A stretch of 64,000 bases of DNA, from the NCBI RefSeq assembly GCF_030316885.1, contig NZ_JASZYQ010000004.1, positions 124,001 to 188,000 on the forward strand, in the 5' to 3' direction. The DNA is from Variovorax jilinensis (lineage in GTDB: Bacteria; Pseudomonadota; Gammaproteobacteria; Burkholderiales; Burkholderiaceae_C). Under the pieces are notes generated by a model, which was not told the origin of the DNA, ran no database searches, and saw nothing but the letters and a program-made list of their open reading frames with translations. A program made the position numbers and the translations under genes. The first letter of the stretch is position 1. Every line of letters starts with the position of its first letter. This document shows, one piece after another, positions 34,862 to 43,569 of the stretch.

Positions 34862-35350
34862 ATGACAGCACGCTGGAAACCCAATGTCACGGTGGCCGCC
34901 GTGATCGAGCGGCAGGGCCGCTACCTGCTGGTCGAGGAGCAATGCCCCGACGGCCTGCGGCTCAACAACCCGGCCGGCCACCTGGACCCCGGCGAATCGC
35001 CGGCCGCGGGCTGCGCGCGCGAAACGCTCGAGGAGACCGCGCACCATTTCGTGCCGACCGCGCTCGTGGGCATCTACATGGCCCGCACCCTGCAGCCGCT
35101 CGAGGGGCAGTCCGAGGACGTCACCTACCTGCGCTTCGCCTTCACGGGCACGCTGGGCGAATTCGATGCGTCGCGCACGCTCGACGACGGCATCGTCCGC
35201 ACGCTCTGGATGACGATCGAGGAGATCCGCGCCAGCGTCGAGCGGCACCGCAGTCCGCTGCTGCTGCAATGCGTGGAGGACCATGCCGAGGGACGGCGCC
35301 ATCCGCTCGAACTGCTGCACGTCGACCCTTCGGTGGCCGGCGCGCCCTGA
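34862..35350 (+). CDS. Nudix hydrolase
   Basis: A 162-residue pyrophosphohydrolase acting on nucleoside diphosphates linked to another group; NudJ-like (thiamine pyrophosphate or nucleotide phosphatase) by size and by its place next to mnmA. The Nudix box runs from G39 to A60 with G-x5-E45 and RETLEE (53-58), so metal-binding residues are present. It starts six bases after the kinase-like gene, so it is probably in the same operon, and converges on mnmA with only 3 bp between them. Confidence 0.88.
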   Translation: MTARWKPNVTVAAVIERQGRYLLVEEQCPDGLRLNNPAGHLDPGESPAAGCARETLEETAHHFVPTALVGIYMARTLQPLEGQSEDVTYLRFAFTGTLGEFDASRTLDDGIVRTLWMTIEEIRASVERHRSPLLLQCVEDHAEGRRHPLELLHVDPSVAGAP

Positions 35351-35353
35351 GCT

Positions 35354-36463
35354 TTAGGCTGCGCGCGATATGACGCCGCCGCCCAGGCAGATCTCGCCGT
35401 CGTAGAGCACGGCCGACTGCCCCGGCGTCACGGCCCACTGGGGCTGGTCGAACTCGAGCCGGAAGGTGCCGTTGGCGCCCGCCCCGAGACGGCACGCGGC
35501 ATCGACCTGGCGGTAGCGCGTCTTGGCGGCGCAGGCGCCCTCGGCGGGTGCGCGGCCCGCGACCCAGCTCGCATCGTCGGCCTCGAGCACGGGCGACAAC
35601 AGCCAGGGATGGTCGTGGCCCTGCACCACCCACAGCGTGTTGCTGGCCACGTCCTTGCGCGCCACGAACCATGGCGCATGGTCGCCCGCGCCACGCTGCG
35701 CGCCGCGGGCCTTGATGCCGCCGATGCCCAGGCCCTGGCGCTGGCCCAGCGTGTAGAAGCTCAGGCCCTGGTGCTCGCCGATCTGGCGTCCGCGCTCGTC
35801 GCGGATCGGGCCCGGCGCCTTCGAGATGTAGCGGTTGAGGAACTCGCGGAACGGCCGCTCGCCGATGAAGCAGATGCCGGTGGAATCCTTCTTCTTCGCG
35901 TTCGGCAGGCCGATCTCGTCGGCGATCCGGCGCACCTCGGTCTTGTGCAGTTCGCCGACCGGGAACAGCGTCTTCGACAATTGCTGCTGGTTCAGCCGGT
36001 GCAGGAAGTAGCTCTGGTCCTTGGCAGGGTCGAGCCCCTTGAGCAACTGGTGCAGCCCGCTCGCCGCGTCGTGGCGCACGCGCGCGTAGTGGCCGGTCGC
36101 GATCTTCTCGGCGCCCAGGCGCATCGCATGATCGAGGAAGGCCTTGAACTTGATCTCGGCGTTGCACAGCACGTCGGGGTTCGGCGTGCGACCGGCCTCG
36201 TATTCGCGCAGGAACTCGGCGAAGACGCGGTCCTTGTAGTCGGCCGCGAAGTTGACGTGCTCGATCTCGATGCCGAGCACGTCGGCCACGCTCGCGGCAT
36301 CGATGAAGTCGACGTTCGACAAGCAGTACTCGCTGTCGTCGTCGTCCTCCCAGTTCTTCATGAAGATGCCGACCACTTCGTGGCCCTGTTGCTTGAGCAG
36401 GTGCGCCGTGACCGCGGAATCGACGCCGCCGCTCAAGCCCACCACGATGCGCTGCCTGTTCAT
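35354..36463 (-). CDS. mnmA: tRNA-specific 2-thiouridylase
   Basis: Places sulfur on U34 of tRNA-Lys, -Glu and -Gln. The 369 residues show the PP-loop SGGVDSAV (11-18), [14 protein letters not shown], and the two catalytic cysteines C100 ([13 protein letters not shown]) and C198 ([12 protein letters not shown]). The start [13 protein letters not shown] was preferred to an in-frame ATG 63 bases upstream, which adds non-conserved sequence. It converges on the Nudix gene. Confidence 0.96.
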   Translation of the reverse strand: MNRQRIVVGLSGGVDSAVTAHLLKQQGHEVVGIFMKNWEDDDDSEYCLSNVDFIDAASVADVLGIEIEHVNFAADYKDRVFAEFLREYEAGRTPNPDVLCNAEIKFKAFLDHAMRLGAEKIATGHYARVRHDAASGLHQLLKGLDPAKDQSYFLHRLNQQQLSKTLFPVGELHKTEVRRIADEIGLPNAKKKDSTGICFIGERPFREFLNRYISKAPGPIRDERGRQIGEHQGLSFYTLGQRQGLGIGGIKARGAQRGAGDHAPWFVARKDVASNTLWVVQGHDHPWLLSPVLEADDASWVAGRAPAEGACAAKTRYRQVDAACRLGAGANGTFRLEFDQPQWAVTPGQSAVLYDGEICLGGGVISRAA

Positions 36464-36482
36464 AGGACCTGCATTGTCCGCG

Positions 36483-37457
36483 CTACAGGCTGGCGAGAAT
36501 CTCGTAGGAACGCAGCCGCGCCGCATGGTCGAAGACCTGCGAGGTGATCATGAGTTCGTCCGCGCCGGTGCGCAGGGCGAAGGCCTGGATGCCCGCGCGC
36601 ACGGTGTCGGGCGAACCCACGGCCGCGCACGACAGCACCGAGTCGAGCAGCGCGTTCTCGCCGGCGCCGATCTTCTGCCGGTAGTTCTCCACCGGCGGCG
36701 GCAGACGACCGGGCCGGCCGCTGCGCAGGTTGACGAAGGCCTGCTGCCAGGAAGTGGCGCGGAATTCGGCCTCCGCGTCGGTCTCGGCCGCGAAGACGTT
36801 GAAGCCCAGCATCACGTAGGGCCTGGCGAGCTGGGCCGAGGGCTTGAATGTCTCGCGATAGATCTGGATCGCCTGCATCAGCTGCTGCGGCGCGAAGTGC
36901 GAGGCGAAGGCGTAAGGCAATCCCAGATGGGCTGCGAGCTGGGCGCCGAAGGTGCTCGAGCCGAGGATCCACACCGGCACCTCGAGCCCCATGCCCGGCA
37001 CCGCGCGCACCGGCTGGCGCGGCTCCTTCGACATGAAGTCCATGAGCTCGACCACGTCCTGCGGGAACTGGTCGGCGTCGGATTGCAGGTCGCGCCGCAG
37101 CGCCTGCGCGGTGCGCTGGTCGGAACCGGGCGCACGGCCGAGGCCGAGATCGATGCGGCCCGGATAGAGCGATTCGAGGGTGCCGAACTGCTCGGCGATC
37201 ACCAGCGGCGAATGGTTGGGCAGCATGACGCCACCGGCGCCGATGCGGATCGTCGAGGTGCCGGCGCCGATGTGGGACAGCAGCACCGCGGTGGCGGCGC
37301 TTGCGATGCCCGGCATGCCGTGGTGCTCGGCCAGCCAGTAGCGCTTGTAGCCGAGCCGCTCTCCGAGCTGGGCGAGCGACAGCGAATTGCGAAAGGACTG
37401 GGCGGCGTCGCTGCCCTCGGTGACGGGCGAGAGATCGAGGATCGAAAGCGGAATCAT
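36483..37457 (-). CDS. Luciferase-like (LLM class) flavin-dependent oxidoreductase
   Basis: A 324-residue TIM-barrel flavoprotein of the bacterial luciferase-like superfamily, with [15 protein letters not shown] at the start, [17 protein letters not shown], and [20 protein letters not shown]. These features match the MsnO8/YvbT-like group of FMN-dependent monooxygenases whose substrates are mostly unknown. It is 19 bp before the mnmA start on the same strand, so the two may be cotranscribed. Confidence 0.88.
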   Translation of the reverse strand: MIPLSILDLSPVTEGSDAAQSFRNSLSLAQLGERLGYKRYWLAEHHGMPGIASAATAVLLSHIGAGTSTIRIGAGGVMLPNHSPLVIAEQFGTLESLYPGRIDLGLGRAPGSDQRTAQALRRDLQSDADQFPQDVVELMDFMSKEPRQPVRAVPGMGLEVPVWILGSSTFGAQLAAHLGLPYAFASHFAPQQLMQAIQIYRETFKPSAQLARPYVMLGFNVFAAETDAEAEFRATSWQQAFVNLRSGRPGRLPPPVENYRQKIGAGENALLDSVLSCAAVGSPDTVRAGIQAFALRTGADELMITSQVFDHAARLRSYEILASL

Positions 37458-37528
37458 GGCCGCTATCTTGGCCCGGATCGCGCGCCTTCAAGCTCCGAAG
37501 GGCTATTCGGGCGCGGGCGCCCGTTCCT

Positions 37529-37906
37529 TCAGGCCAGTGCCTTGGCCTTCAGCCGGGCGAACTCCTCGGGCGTGATGGTGCCGGCATCGAGCAGTGCCTT
37601 GGCGTCGGCGATGTGTTCGGCCGGCGACTTGCCCGCCACCTCGCGGATGTAGTTGTCGGTGTCGGACTTGGCACGCTGCAGGCTCGCGCGCTGGCGCTCG
37701 GCCATGCCGCGGCCGCGGGTCACGATGTAGATGATCGCGGTCACGCCCGGGAGGATGACCAGCCCGATGATCCACAGCACCTTCGAACCGCCGCCGAGCT
37801 CGGAGTCGCGGAACAGGTCGCCGATGATCTGGAACAGGATCAGCAGGTAGACGATGAGGACGAAGGTCGACAGCAAAAGTTGAATCAGGTCCCAGAAATT
37901 GCTCAT
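37529..37906 (-). CDS. Small membrane protein with C-terminal SHOCT domain
   Basis: The 125 residues have two N-terminal membrane helices (LLLSTFVLIVYLLILFQIIG and VLWIIGLVILPGVTAIIYIV), resembling the phospholipase D N-terminal anchor type (PLDc_N). A linker follows, then a SHOCT-like end (DAKALLDAGTITPEEFARLK). SHOCT domains are short C-terminal modules of uncertain, possibly oligomerising, role. No enzymatic function is evident. Confidence 0.8.
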   Translation of the reverse strand: MSNFWDLIQLLLSTFVLIVYLLILFQIIGDLFRDSELGGGSKVLWIIGLVILPGVTAIIYIVTRGRGMAERQRASLQRAKSDTDNYIREVAGKSPAEHIADAKALLDAGTITPEEFARLKAKALA

Positions 37907-37930
37907 ACAGGTCTTTCCATTAAAAAATCT

Positions 37931-38155
37931 TCAAGGCCGGCGCGTGGCGCCGTGCGCCCATGATCGCAGCAATCCGAGCACGAAGCCGCCCGTGAGCATG
38001 CCCAGCACATAGACCGCGAACACCATCACCGAGGTCGGCAGCGTGACGCGCATCGAGAACAACGAGACCGTCACCGATTCGAGGTTCTGGATCTTGAACA
38101 GCACGACGATGCCGGCCAGGATCACGATCAGCGCGATGTAGACGAAGCGATGCAT
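37931..38155 (-). CDS. LapA-domain small membrane protein
   Basis: A 74-residue protein with two membrane helices (VYIALIVILAGIVVLFKIQN and SVMVFAVYVLGMLTGGFVLG), separated by the LapA/DUF1049-type stretch LESVTVSLFSMRVTLPTS. LapA (YciS) in E. coli associates with LapB in lipopolysaccharide assembly control, but here no lapB is adjacent, so the role is open. It is 24 bp upstream of the SHOCT gene on the same strand. Confidence 0.8.
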   Translation of the reverse strand: MHRFVYIALIVILAGIVVLFKIQNLESVTVSLFSMRVTLPTSVMVFAVYVLGMLTGGFVLGLLRSWAHGATRRP

Positions 38156-38192
38156 GGCAGGGACTCCTTGTGAGGACGAGGACGAAGGGCGC

Positions 38193-38699
38193 TCATCCCG
38201 CCGGGCCGCGGCCGCCTTGTGGCGGACCGAAGGACGGCGGTGCTTGCGGCGGTTGCGGCCGGGTGGCGGGCGGACGGATCGGCGGCGGCGGTGGTGGCCG
38301 GAACGAGGGCGAGCCCCAGTTCGACCACTGGTTGCGGTTCACGTCCCAGGGCCGCCCGCGGTAGTGGCGCTCCCAGTACGACGGCACCGAAAACCTCACG
38401 ATCGGCGCGCGCCGCGCCGCGCTCGAGAGATAGCGCGAATCGACCCAGCCTCGGCTGCGGCCGGCCGCGACGTCGCACCAGCGCCAGCGCGTGGTGCAGC
38501 CGAAGACCCGCAGCGGCGTGTGGGCCGGCAGCCAGGTCACGACCGGAAACGCGCGATCGGGACCGGCGCGCATGTTGACGGCCTGGGTCGTGGAGGCGGT
38601 CTGGGCGAATGCCGGCAGCGACGCCATCGGCACGAGGATGGCCACGACGCCCAGCCAGCGGAGGGTCGATGCGGGGATCGGCATGGGCGCGCGCTTCAT
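38193..38699 (-). CDS. Secreted SH3-domain protein with proline-rich tail
   Basis: The 168 residues begin with a signal peptide (LRWLGVVAILVPMASLPAFA) and continue with a bacterial SH3 domain (TTQAVNMRAGPDRAFPVVTW to AAGRSRGWVDSRYL). The C-terminal tail is proline-rich with a run of six Pro (FRPPPPPPIRPPATRPQPP). Bacterial SH3 domains often bind peptidoglycan in the periplasm. Two cysteines within the SH3 part may form a disulfide. The start MKRAPMPIPAS was chosen just before the signal peptide. Confidence 0.83.
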   Translation of the reverse strand: MKRAPMPIPASTLRWLGVVAILVPMASLPAFAQTASTTQAVNMRAGPDRAFPVVTWLPAHTPLRVFGCTTRWRWCDVAAGRSRGWVDSRYLSSAARRAPIVRFSVPSYWERHYRGRPWDVNRNQWSNWGSPSFRPPPPPPIRPPATRPQPPQAPPSFGPPQGGRGPAG

Positions 38700-38716
38700 G
38701 GCATCGGGTCCGTCCG

Positions 38717-40147
38717 CTAGAAGCTGATGTCGCCGGTCACGAGGCCCCAGAACGCGGCCAGCGCGGCGGCCACCAGCAGGCCGAAGACGACCATCTCGGG
38801 CCCGGTGAAGACGCGCTGCTTCTGCTCGCGGCGGGCAAGGAAGTAGAGGAAGGTGCCGGGCGCATAGAGAACCGCCGACAGCAGCAGGTACTTGGGGCCG
38901 CCCGCATACAGCATGCCGAAGGCATAGACCGTGGCGATCGCGCCGCGCACGCCGTCGCCGAAGCGGCTGCGGCCCTCGCGCTCGTAGGTCTGGCCGGTCC
39001 AGGCCAGCTTGAGCCCGTAGGCCGCCACCAGCAGGTAGGGAACCAGCGTCATCGAGCTGGTCATCTTGAGCGCCAGCGTGAAGGCGTACTCGGCAAACCA
39101 CGTCACGACGAGGAAGACCTGGATCACGATGTTGGTGAGCCACAGCGCAGCCACCGGCACCTGGTTCTCGTTCTCGCGCGCGAGGAAGGTCGGCATGGTC
39201 TTGTTCTTCGCCGCCGAATGCAGCACCTCGGCCGCCAGCAGCGACCACGAGAGGTAGTTGCCAAGGATCGAGATCAGCAGCCCCACGCTGATGAACACCA
39301 GACCCCAGGGCCCGACGATCGACGCGAACACGCCGGCCATCGCGGGCGTCGGCAAGGCCTGCAGGTCGGGGCGCAGCAGAACGCCGTAGGAGAACATCGT
39401 CACCATCACGAGCAGGCACAGCACGCCGATGAAGCCCAGTACCGTTGCCGTGCCGACGTCCTCGCGCCGGCGTGCATGGCGCGAGTACACGCTCGCGCCC
39501 TCGATGCCGACGAAGACGAACACCGTGATAAGCATGGTGTTGCGGACCTGGCTCGACAGGCTCGCGAAGGTCTGCGGCTCGCCGCCCCAGAAGTTCCACG
39601 CGAAGATGTCGGCCTTGAAGCCGATGGCCGCGACCACGAGAAAGACGAAGATCGGCACGATCTTGGCCACCGTGGCGATGGTGTTGAGCGTCGCCGCCTC
39701 CTTGACGCCGCGCAGCACGAGGAAGTGCACGCCCCAGAGGATGACCGAGGCCGAGACGATCGCCACCGCGGTGGAACCGTCGCCGAACACCGGGAAGAAC
39801 TGGCCCAGCGTGGCCTTGATCAGCACCAGGCAGGCGACGTCGGCGAGGCAGCAGCCGATCCAGTAGCCGACTGCGGATGCGAAGCCGAGGTAGTTGCCGA
39901 AGCCGGCCTTGGCATAGGCGTAGATGCCGGTGTCGAGGTCGGGCCGGCGGCGCGAGAGGGTCTGGAACACCAGCGCCAGCATCAGCATGCCCGCGCCCGC
40001 GATGGCCCAGGCGATCAGGGCGCCGAGGCCGCCGGTCGAGCGGCCGAACGCCGAGGGCAGCGCGAAGATGCCCGAACCGATCATGGAGCCGACCACCAGC
40101 GCGATCAGCGCGCCGAGGGAGAGTTTCTGGTCTTGGGAGGAGCTCAT
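38717..40147 (-). CDS. APC-family basic amino acid antiporter/permease (ArcD-like)
   Basis: The 476 residues contain about 12 membrane helices. The start SLGALIALVVGSMIGSGIFA carries the GSGIF substrate motif of APC transporters, and LDTGIYAYAKAGFGNYLGFA is typical of the arginine/ornithine and lysine antiporter (APA) subgroup. It probably exchanges a basic amino acid for its decarboxylation or deimination product. No arginine deiminase or decarboxylase genes are adjacent, so the exact substrate is uncertain. Confidence 0.85.
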   Translation of the reverse strand: MSSSQDQKLSLGALIALVVGSMIGSGIFALPSAFGRSTGGLGALIAWAIAGAGMLMLALVFQTLSRRRPDLDTGIYAYAKAGFGNYLGFASAVGYWIGCCLADVACLVLIKATLGQFFPVFGDGSTAVAIVSASVILWGVHFLVLRGVKEAATLNTIATVAKIVPIFVFLVVAAIGFKADIFAWNFWGGEPQTFASLSSQVRNTMLITVFVFVGIEGASVYSRHARRREDVGTATVLGFIGVLCLLVMVTMFSYGVLLRPDLQALPTPAMAGVFASIVGPWGLVFISVGLLISILGNYLSWSLLAAEVLHSAAKNKTMPTFLARENENQVPVAALWLTNIVIQVFLVVTWFAEYAFTLALKMTSSMTLVPYLLVAAYGLKLAWTGQTYEREGRSRFGDGVRGAIATVYAFGMLYAGGPKYLLLSAVLYAPGTFLYFLARREQKQRVFTGPEMVVFGLLVAAALAAFWGLVTGDISF

Positions 40148-40319
40148 GCAGGTTCAATGGACGCCGGCCGGGGCGGTTCCGGGCGGCCATCTCACATGAC
40201 CGCGGCCGAGCATCGACGCGCCTCGTGGCTTTGTCAAGGCACAGGGACAGCGCACTTCGCGGCGTTGAATTGCGCCGGCGGCGGACGCATCATGGCCGAC
40301 CACCAACCAAGGATCCGCC

Positions 40320-41105
40320 ATGAAATCGATCGACTGCGACTGCCACGCTTCGGGCACTTCGGCCGCCCTTGCCCCTTCGGCGAGCGCAAAGGGCAAGGGC
40401 CGGCGCGCCTGGCTGCGCGCAGGCGCGGGCTCGGGCGCCGCGGTCGTGATGGCCGGCCTCGGGCTTCGCACCGACGACGCCCATGCCGCATCGCTGACCC
40501 AGGCGCAGCGCGATGCGCTCACGCCGGACCAGGTCATCGCGCAGATGAAGAAGGGCAACGAGCGCTTCCGTGCCGGCAAGATGCAGTCGCGCGACCTGCT
40601 GGCGCAGAAGCGCGCGAGTGCGTCGGGCCAGTTCCCGGCCGCGGTGATCCTGAGCTGCATCGATTCGCGCGCACCGGCCGAGATCCTGCTCGATGCCGGC
40701 ATCGGCGACACCTTCAACGCCCGCATCGCGGGCAACATAGCCAACAAGGACCTGATGGGCAGCCTCGAGTTCGCCTGCGCGGCGGCCGGCGCCAAGGTCG
40801 TGCTCGTGATGGGCCACACGGCCTGCGGCGCGATCAAGGGCGCGATCGACAACGTGCAGCTCGGAAACCTCACGGGCCTGCTCGACGTCATCAAGCCGGC
40901 CATCGCCGCCACGACCTACGCGGGCGAGCGCACGAGCAAGAACGCGGCCTTCGTCGACGCGGTCGCCAAATCGAACGTGCAGCTCACGATCGACACGCTG
41001 CGCAGCGGCAGCCCTATCCTCGCGGATCTCGAGAAGAAGGGGCAGATCAGGATCGTGGGGTCGATGTACGACCTGTCGAACGGCGTCGTGAGCTTCGACG
41101 CCTGA
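40320..41105 (+). CDS. Beta-class carbonic anhydrase with Tat-type signal
   Basis: Interconverts CO2 and bicarbonate. The 261 residues have an N-terminal region with RRAWLRAGAGSG (twin arginines R28-R29), a hydrophobic stretch and AHA before residue 57, which looks like a Tat signal for periplasmic export. Zinc ligands are C113 and D115 (SCIDSR) with H166 and C169 (MGHTACG). AAGGA precedes the ATG. Beta-class enzymes are usually cytoplasmic, so the export signal is the notable point. It is divergent from the APC transporter. Confidence 0.9.
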   Translation: MKSIDCDCHASGTSAALAPSASAKGKGRRAWLRAGAGSGAAVVMAGLGLRTDDAHAASLTQAQRDALTPDQVIAQMKKGNERFRAGKMQSRDLLAQKRASASGQFPAAVILSCIDSRAPAEILLDAGIGDTFNARIAGNIANKDLMGSLEFACAAAGAKVVLVMGHTACGAIKGAIDNVQLGNLTGLLDVIKPAIAATTYAGERTSKNAAFVDAVAKSNVQLTIDTLRSGSPILADLEKKGQIRIVGSMYDLSNGVVSFDA

Positions 41106-41182
41106 GGCGGCGCGGCGCGCCTCCCGAGCCACGCGCGACAGGGACCCGGGCCGTGCGCTCCAGGGACTGACAGCGGCGGCCG

Positions 41183-42727
41183 CTAGGACTGCAGCACGAA
41201 CCGGTTGAGGTCGCCCTCGGCGGTGACCACGATGGCAGCGCCGAGGGGATCGCGATCCATCATCGCCCTCAGCAGCGCATCATCCCCTTCCCGGCTGCGC
41301 GCGATGAAGCGGGCGCCATCCCCGGTCCGGCCGACGACGACCGCATGAAGAGGCACGCCGCGCACATGCTGGACCGAGCAGGTCTCGATCGTCCCCAGGC
41401 CTTCGAAACCGGCCAGGACCGTCGGCTCGGCGCGCGCGTCGAGCAGGCGCTGCAGCGACTCGAGATCGAAGTCCCACCATGCCCTGGGCGCCGTCGAATA
41501 GACGCCCGCGCTGTACTTCGACAGATTGCCGCCGTTGGCGCCGATCAGGCCGCGGGCGCCGGGCTGCGCCCTCAGCTTCTCCACCATCTCGGCGATGGCA
41601 TGCATCGAGTAGTTGTTCCCGGGCCCGCCGAAGTACGGCAGACCGCCCGTCACCGTCAGGCGGCGCGGGTCCTCGGGCGAGAGCCCGAGCTCGTCGCAGG
41701 CGACGTTCGAGACCGCGATCGGAAAGCAGCTGTAGAAGTCGAAGAAGGACACCTCGTCGACCGCGATGTCCGCACGCTGCAGGGTCGCGCGGACCACCGC
41801 GCGTGCGGCTTCCGATGCGCCGAGGTCGGCCCGCCGCAGCAGCGGCTTCTCGGACGCCTTCGCCGCACCATGCAGGTAGACGAATTTCTCTTGCGCAACG
41901 CCCAGGCGCCGGGCTGCCTGCTCGGACGCCAGCAGAACTGCTGCGCCGAGATTGACCTGGTCGCGCGCGACCAGATGCAGGGGATACGGCGTGGCGATCC
42001 AGCGGTTGTGGCCGTCGACGGCCGCCAGTTCTTCCGCAGAGTAGGCCGGCACCGGCCATGCAGCCCGCGCATTCCCGTGGGCGATGCGTGCGAAGGGCGC
42101 AAAGAGCCGGCCCATCTCCTGCGCATAGTCCTCGACGGACAGGCCCAGGCGGGCGCGCCTCGCGTTCTCGGCGAGCGCATAGCCCACGGGTGCGTTGTCC
42201 ACGCCGTGTCGCAGGGTCAGGGGATCGAGCAGCTCCTCGATGCCGGGGCCGCGGTCTTCCACCGCACCTGCGGGGTCCTCGGCAAAGTCCAGCGCAAGGC
42301 CCTTGGCGCGCGCGTGGCGGACCGTGGAGATGGCTTCGGCGCCCGTGATGAGCACCACCTCGAACTCGCCCGCGGCGATCCGCCCGGCGAACTCGACCAC
42401 GAGGTCCTGCGGCGAGTTGCCACCGGCCTTGGCCCACACCGCGCACCTCGGATCGATCAGCAGGCGCTGGGCGATCGATCTCGGAAAGTTGCTCGACTTG
42501 CCGAAGGCGGGCTCCACGGGGAGCGAGTCCTCGAAGGTCCGGGTGGTTGCGATGGCCTCGATGGCCGAATACAGCGCCTGCGGATCGGCTGCCTGCGCAT
42601 CCTGGATCGCCGACCTCGCCGCAGCCGCGGCCAGATCGCTCGCCGACCAGGCGCGATAGTCGGGGCCATCGATGCGGTCGCTGGATTGGCCGACGCCGAT
42701 GATGACGGGGGTGTTTCTGCGGGTCAT
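41183..42727 (-). CDS. Thiolase-like acetyl-CoA acetyltransferase family protein
   Basis: The 514 residues have a thiolase fold: N-terminal PVIIGVGQSSDRIDGPDYRA, VVLITGAEAISTVRHARAKG, VSFFDFYSCFPIAVSNVACD, and C-terminal GANGGNLSKYSAGVYST. At the place where thiolases carry the nucleophilic cysteine there is AGGNSPQDLV (101-110), without Cys, as in thiolase-like subfamilies related to SCP2. It may be non-degradative or act with another subunit. It is the last gene of the CoA transferase-crotonase-thiolase run, 17 bp after the crotonase gene. Confidence 0.8.
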   Translation of the reverse strand: MTRRNTPVIIGVGQSSDRIDGPDYRAWSASDLAAAAARSAIQDAQAADPQALYSAIEAIATTRTFEDSLPVEPAFGKSSNFPRSIAQRLLIDPRCAVWAKAGGNSPQDLVVEFAGRIAAGEFEVVLITGAEAISTVRHARAKGLALDFAEDPAGAVEDRGPGIEELLDPLTLRHGVDNAPVGYALAENARRARLGLSVEDYAQEMGRLFAPFARIAHGNARAAWPVPAYSAEELAAVDGHNRWIATPYPLHLVARDQVNLGAAVLLASEQAARRLGVAQEKFVYLHGAAKASEKPLLRRADLGASEAARAVVRATLQRADIAVDEVSFFDFYSCFPIAVSNVACDELGLSPEDPRRLTVTGGLPYFGGPGNNYSMHAIAEMVEKLRAQPGARGLIGANGGNLSKYSAGVYSTAPRAWWDFDLESLQRLLDARAEPTVLAGFEGLGTIETCSVQHVRGVPLHAVVVGRTGDGARFIARSREGDDALLRAMMDRDPLGAAIVVTAEGDLNRFVLQS

Positions 42728-42744
42728 GTCGATGGCCTCCGGGA

Positions 42745-43569
42745 TCAGCGGCTGGCCCACCGGGGCGCGCGTCTTTCCGCGAACGCCAGCGGCCCTTCCT
42801 TGGCATCGGCCGAGCGCAGCAGGGCGGTGATCTCCTCGTGGTTGAGCGCCCAGGCAGCCTGCTCGCTCTCGATCAGGCCGTAGTGGATGCCGAGCGCCAC
42901 GCGCTTGCTCGCCTGAACGGCCAGCGGTGCGTTCTCGGCAATGCGGGTCGCCAGGGCTCTTGCGGCAGCCTGCAGCTGTGCAGCCGGGACCACGCGGTTG
43001 ACCAGGCCCAGCGCCAGCGCGCGCTGGGCGTCGATCGGCTCGCCTGTGAGAAGCATCTCCATCGCCGCGGCCTTCGGCATGCTCTTCAGGATCCGGAAGG
43101 CGCCGCCGGCCGCGGCGATGATGCCGCGCCGGACCTCCGGCAATCCGAAGCTCGCGTTGTCCGAGGCGATGACCAGATCGCTGGCCAGGACGATCTCGGT
43201 GCCTCCGCCCACGGCGACGCCGTTGACGGCGGCAATGACGGGCTTGCTGATCGCGTGCCGGACGAAGCCGGCGAATCCCCACGGGGCGCGCTCCGGGTCC
43301 TCCGGCATGATCGATTCGCCGCGCGACAGGGCCTTCAGGTCGGCCCCGCTGCAGAACGCGAGCGCGCCTGCGCCGGTGATGATCACCACGCGAATCGCCG
43401 GGTCGTATTCGGCTTTTTCCAGCGCGTCGCCCACGCAGATTGCCGTGGCGAGATTGATGGAGTTGCGTGCTTCCGGACGATTCAGGGTGATCGTCATGAT
43501 GTGTTCGCCGATCTCGACGCGCACGGGCGCCGAGGGGCTGTCTGCCTGGATCTGCATTCGTTCCTTCAC
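42745..43569 (-). CDS. Enoyl-CoA hydratase/isomerase (crotonase) family protein
   Basis: A 274-residue crotonase. The oxyanion-hole segments are AFCSGADLKAL and NGVAVGGGTEIVLASD. Both glutamates used for hydration appear to be present, in GGGTE and in FGLPEVRRG, so it may be a true hydratase. The ATG overlaps the CoA transferase stop (ATGA at 43566-43569); a second in-frame Met four residues in (MQIQADSPS) is an alternative start. The substrate is unknown. Confidence 0.88.
   Translation of the reverse strand: MKERMQIQADSPSAPVRVEIGEHIMTITLNRPEARNSINLATAICVGDALEKAEYDPAIRVVIITGAGALAFCSGADLKALSRGESIMPEDPERAPWGFAGFVRHAISKPVIAAVNGVAVGGGTEIVLASDLVIASDNASFGLPEVRRGIIAAAGGAFRILKSMPKAAAMEMLLTGEPIDAQRALALGLVNRVVPAAQLQAAARALATRIAENAPLAVQASKRVALGIHYGLIESEQAAWALNHEEITALLRSADAKEGPLAFAERRAPRWASR

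Noticed and set aside
40261..40277. GGCG-TTGAATTG-CGCC dyad before the carbonic anhydrase gene as an operator
   Set aside because: Arms are only 4-5 bp of GC and common by chance here; no second copy or promoter context supports it.
41109..41121. GGCGC-GGC-GCGCC hairpin after the carbonic anhydrase gene as a terminator
   Set aside because: Short, no T-run, and such GC dyads are frequent in this base composition.
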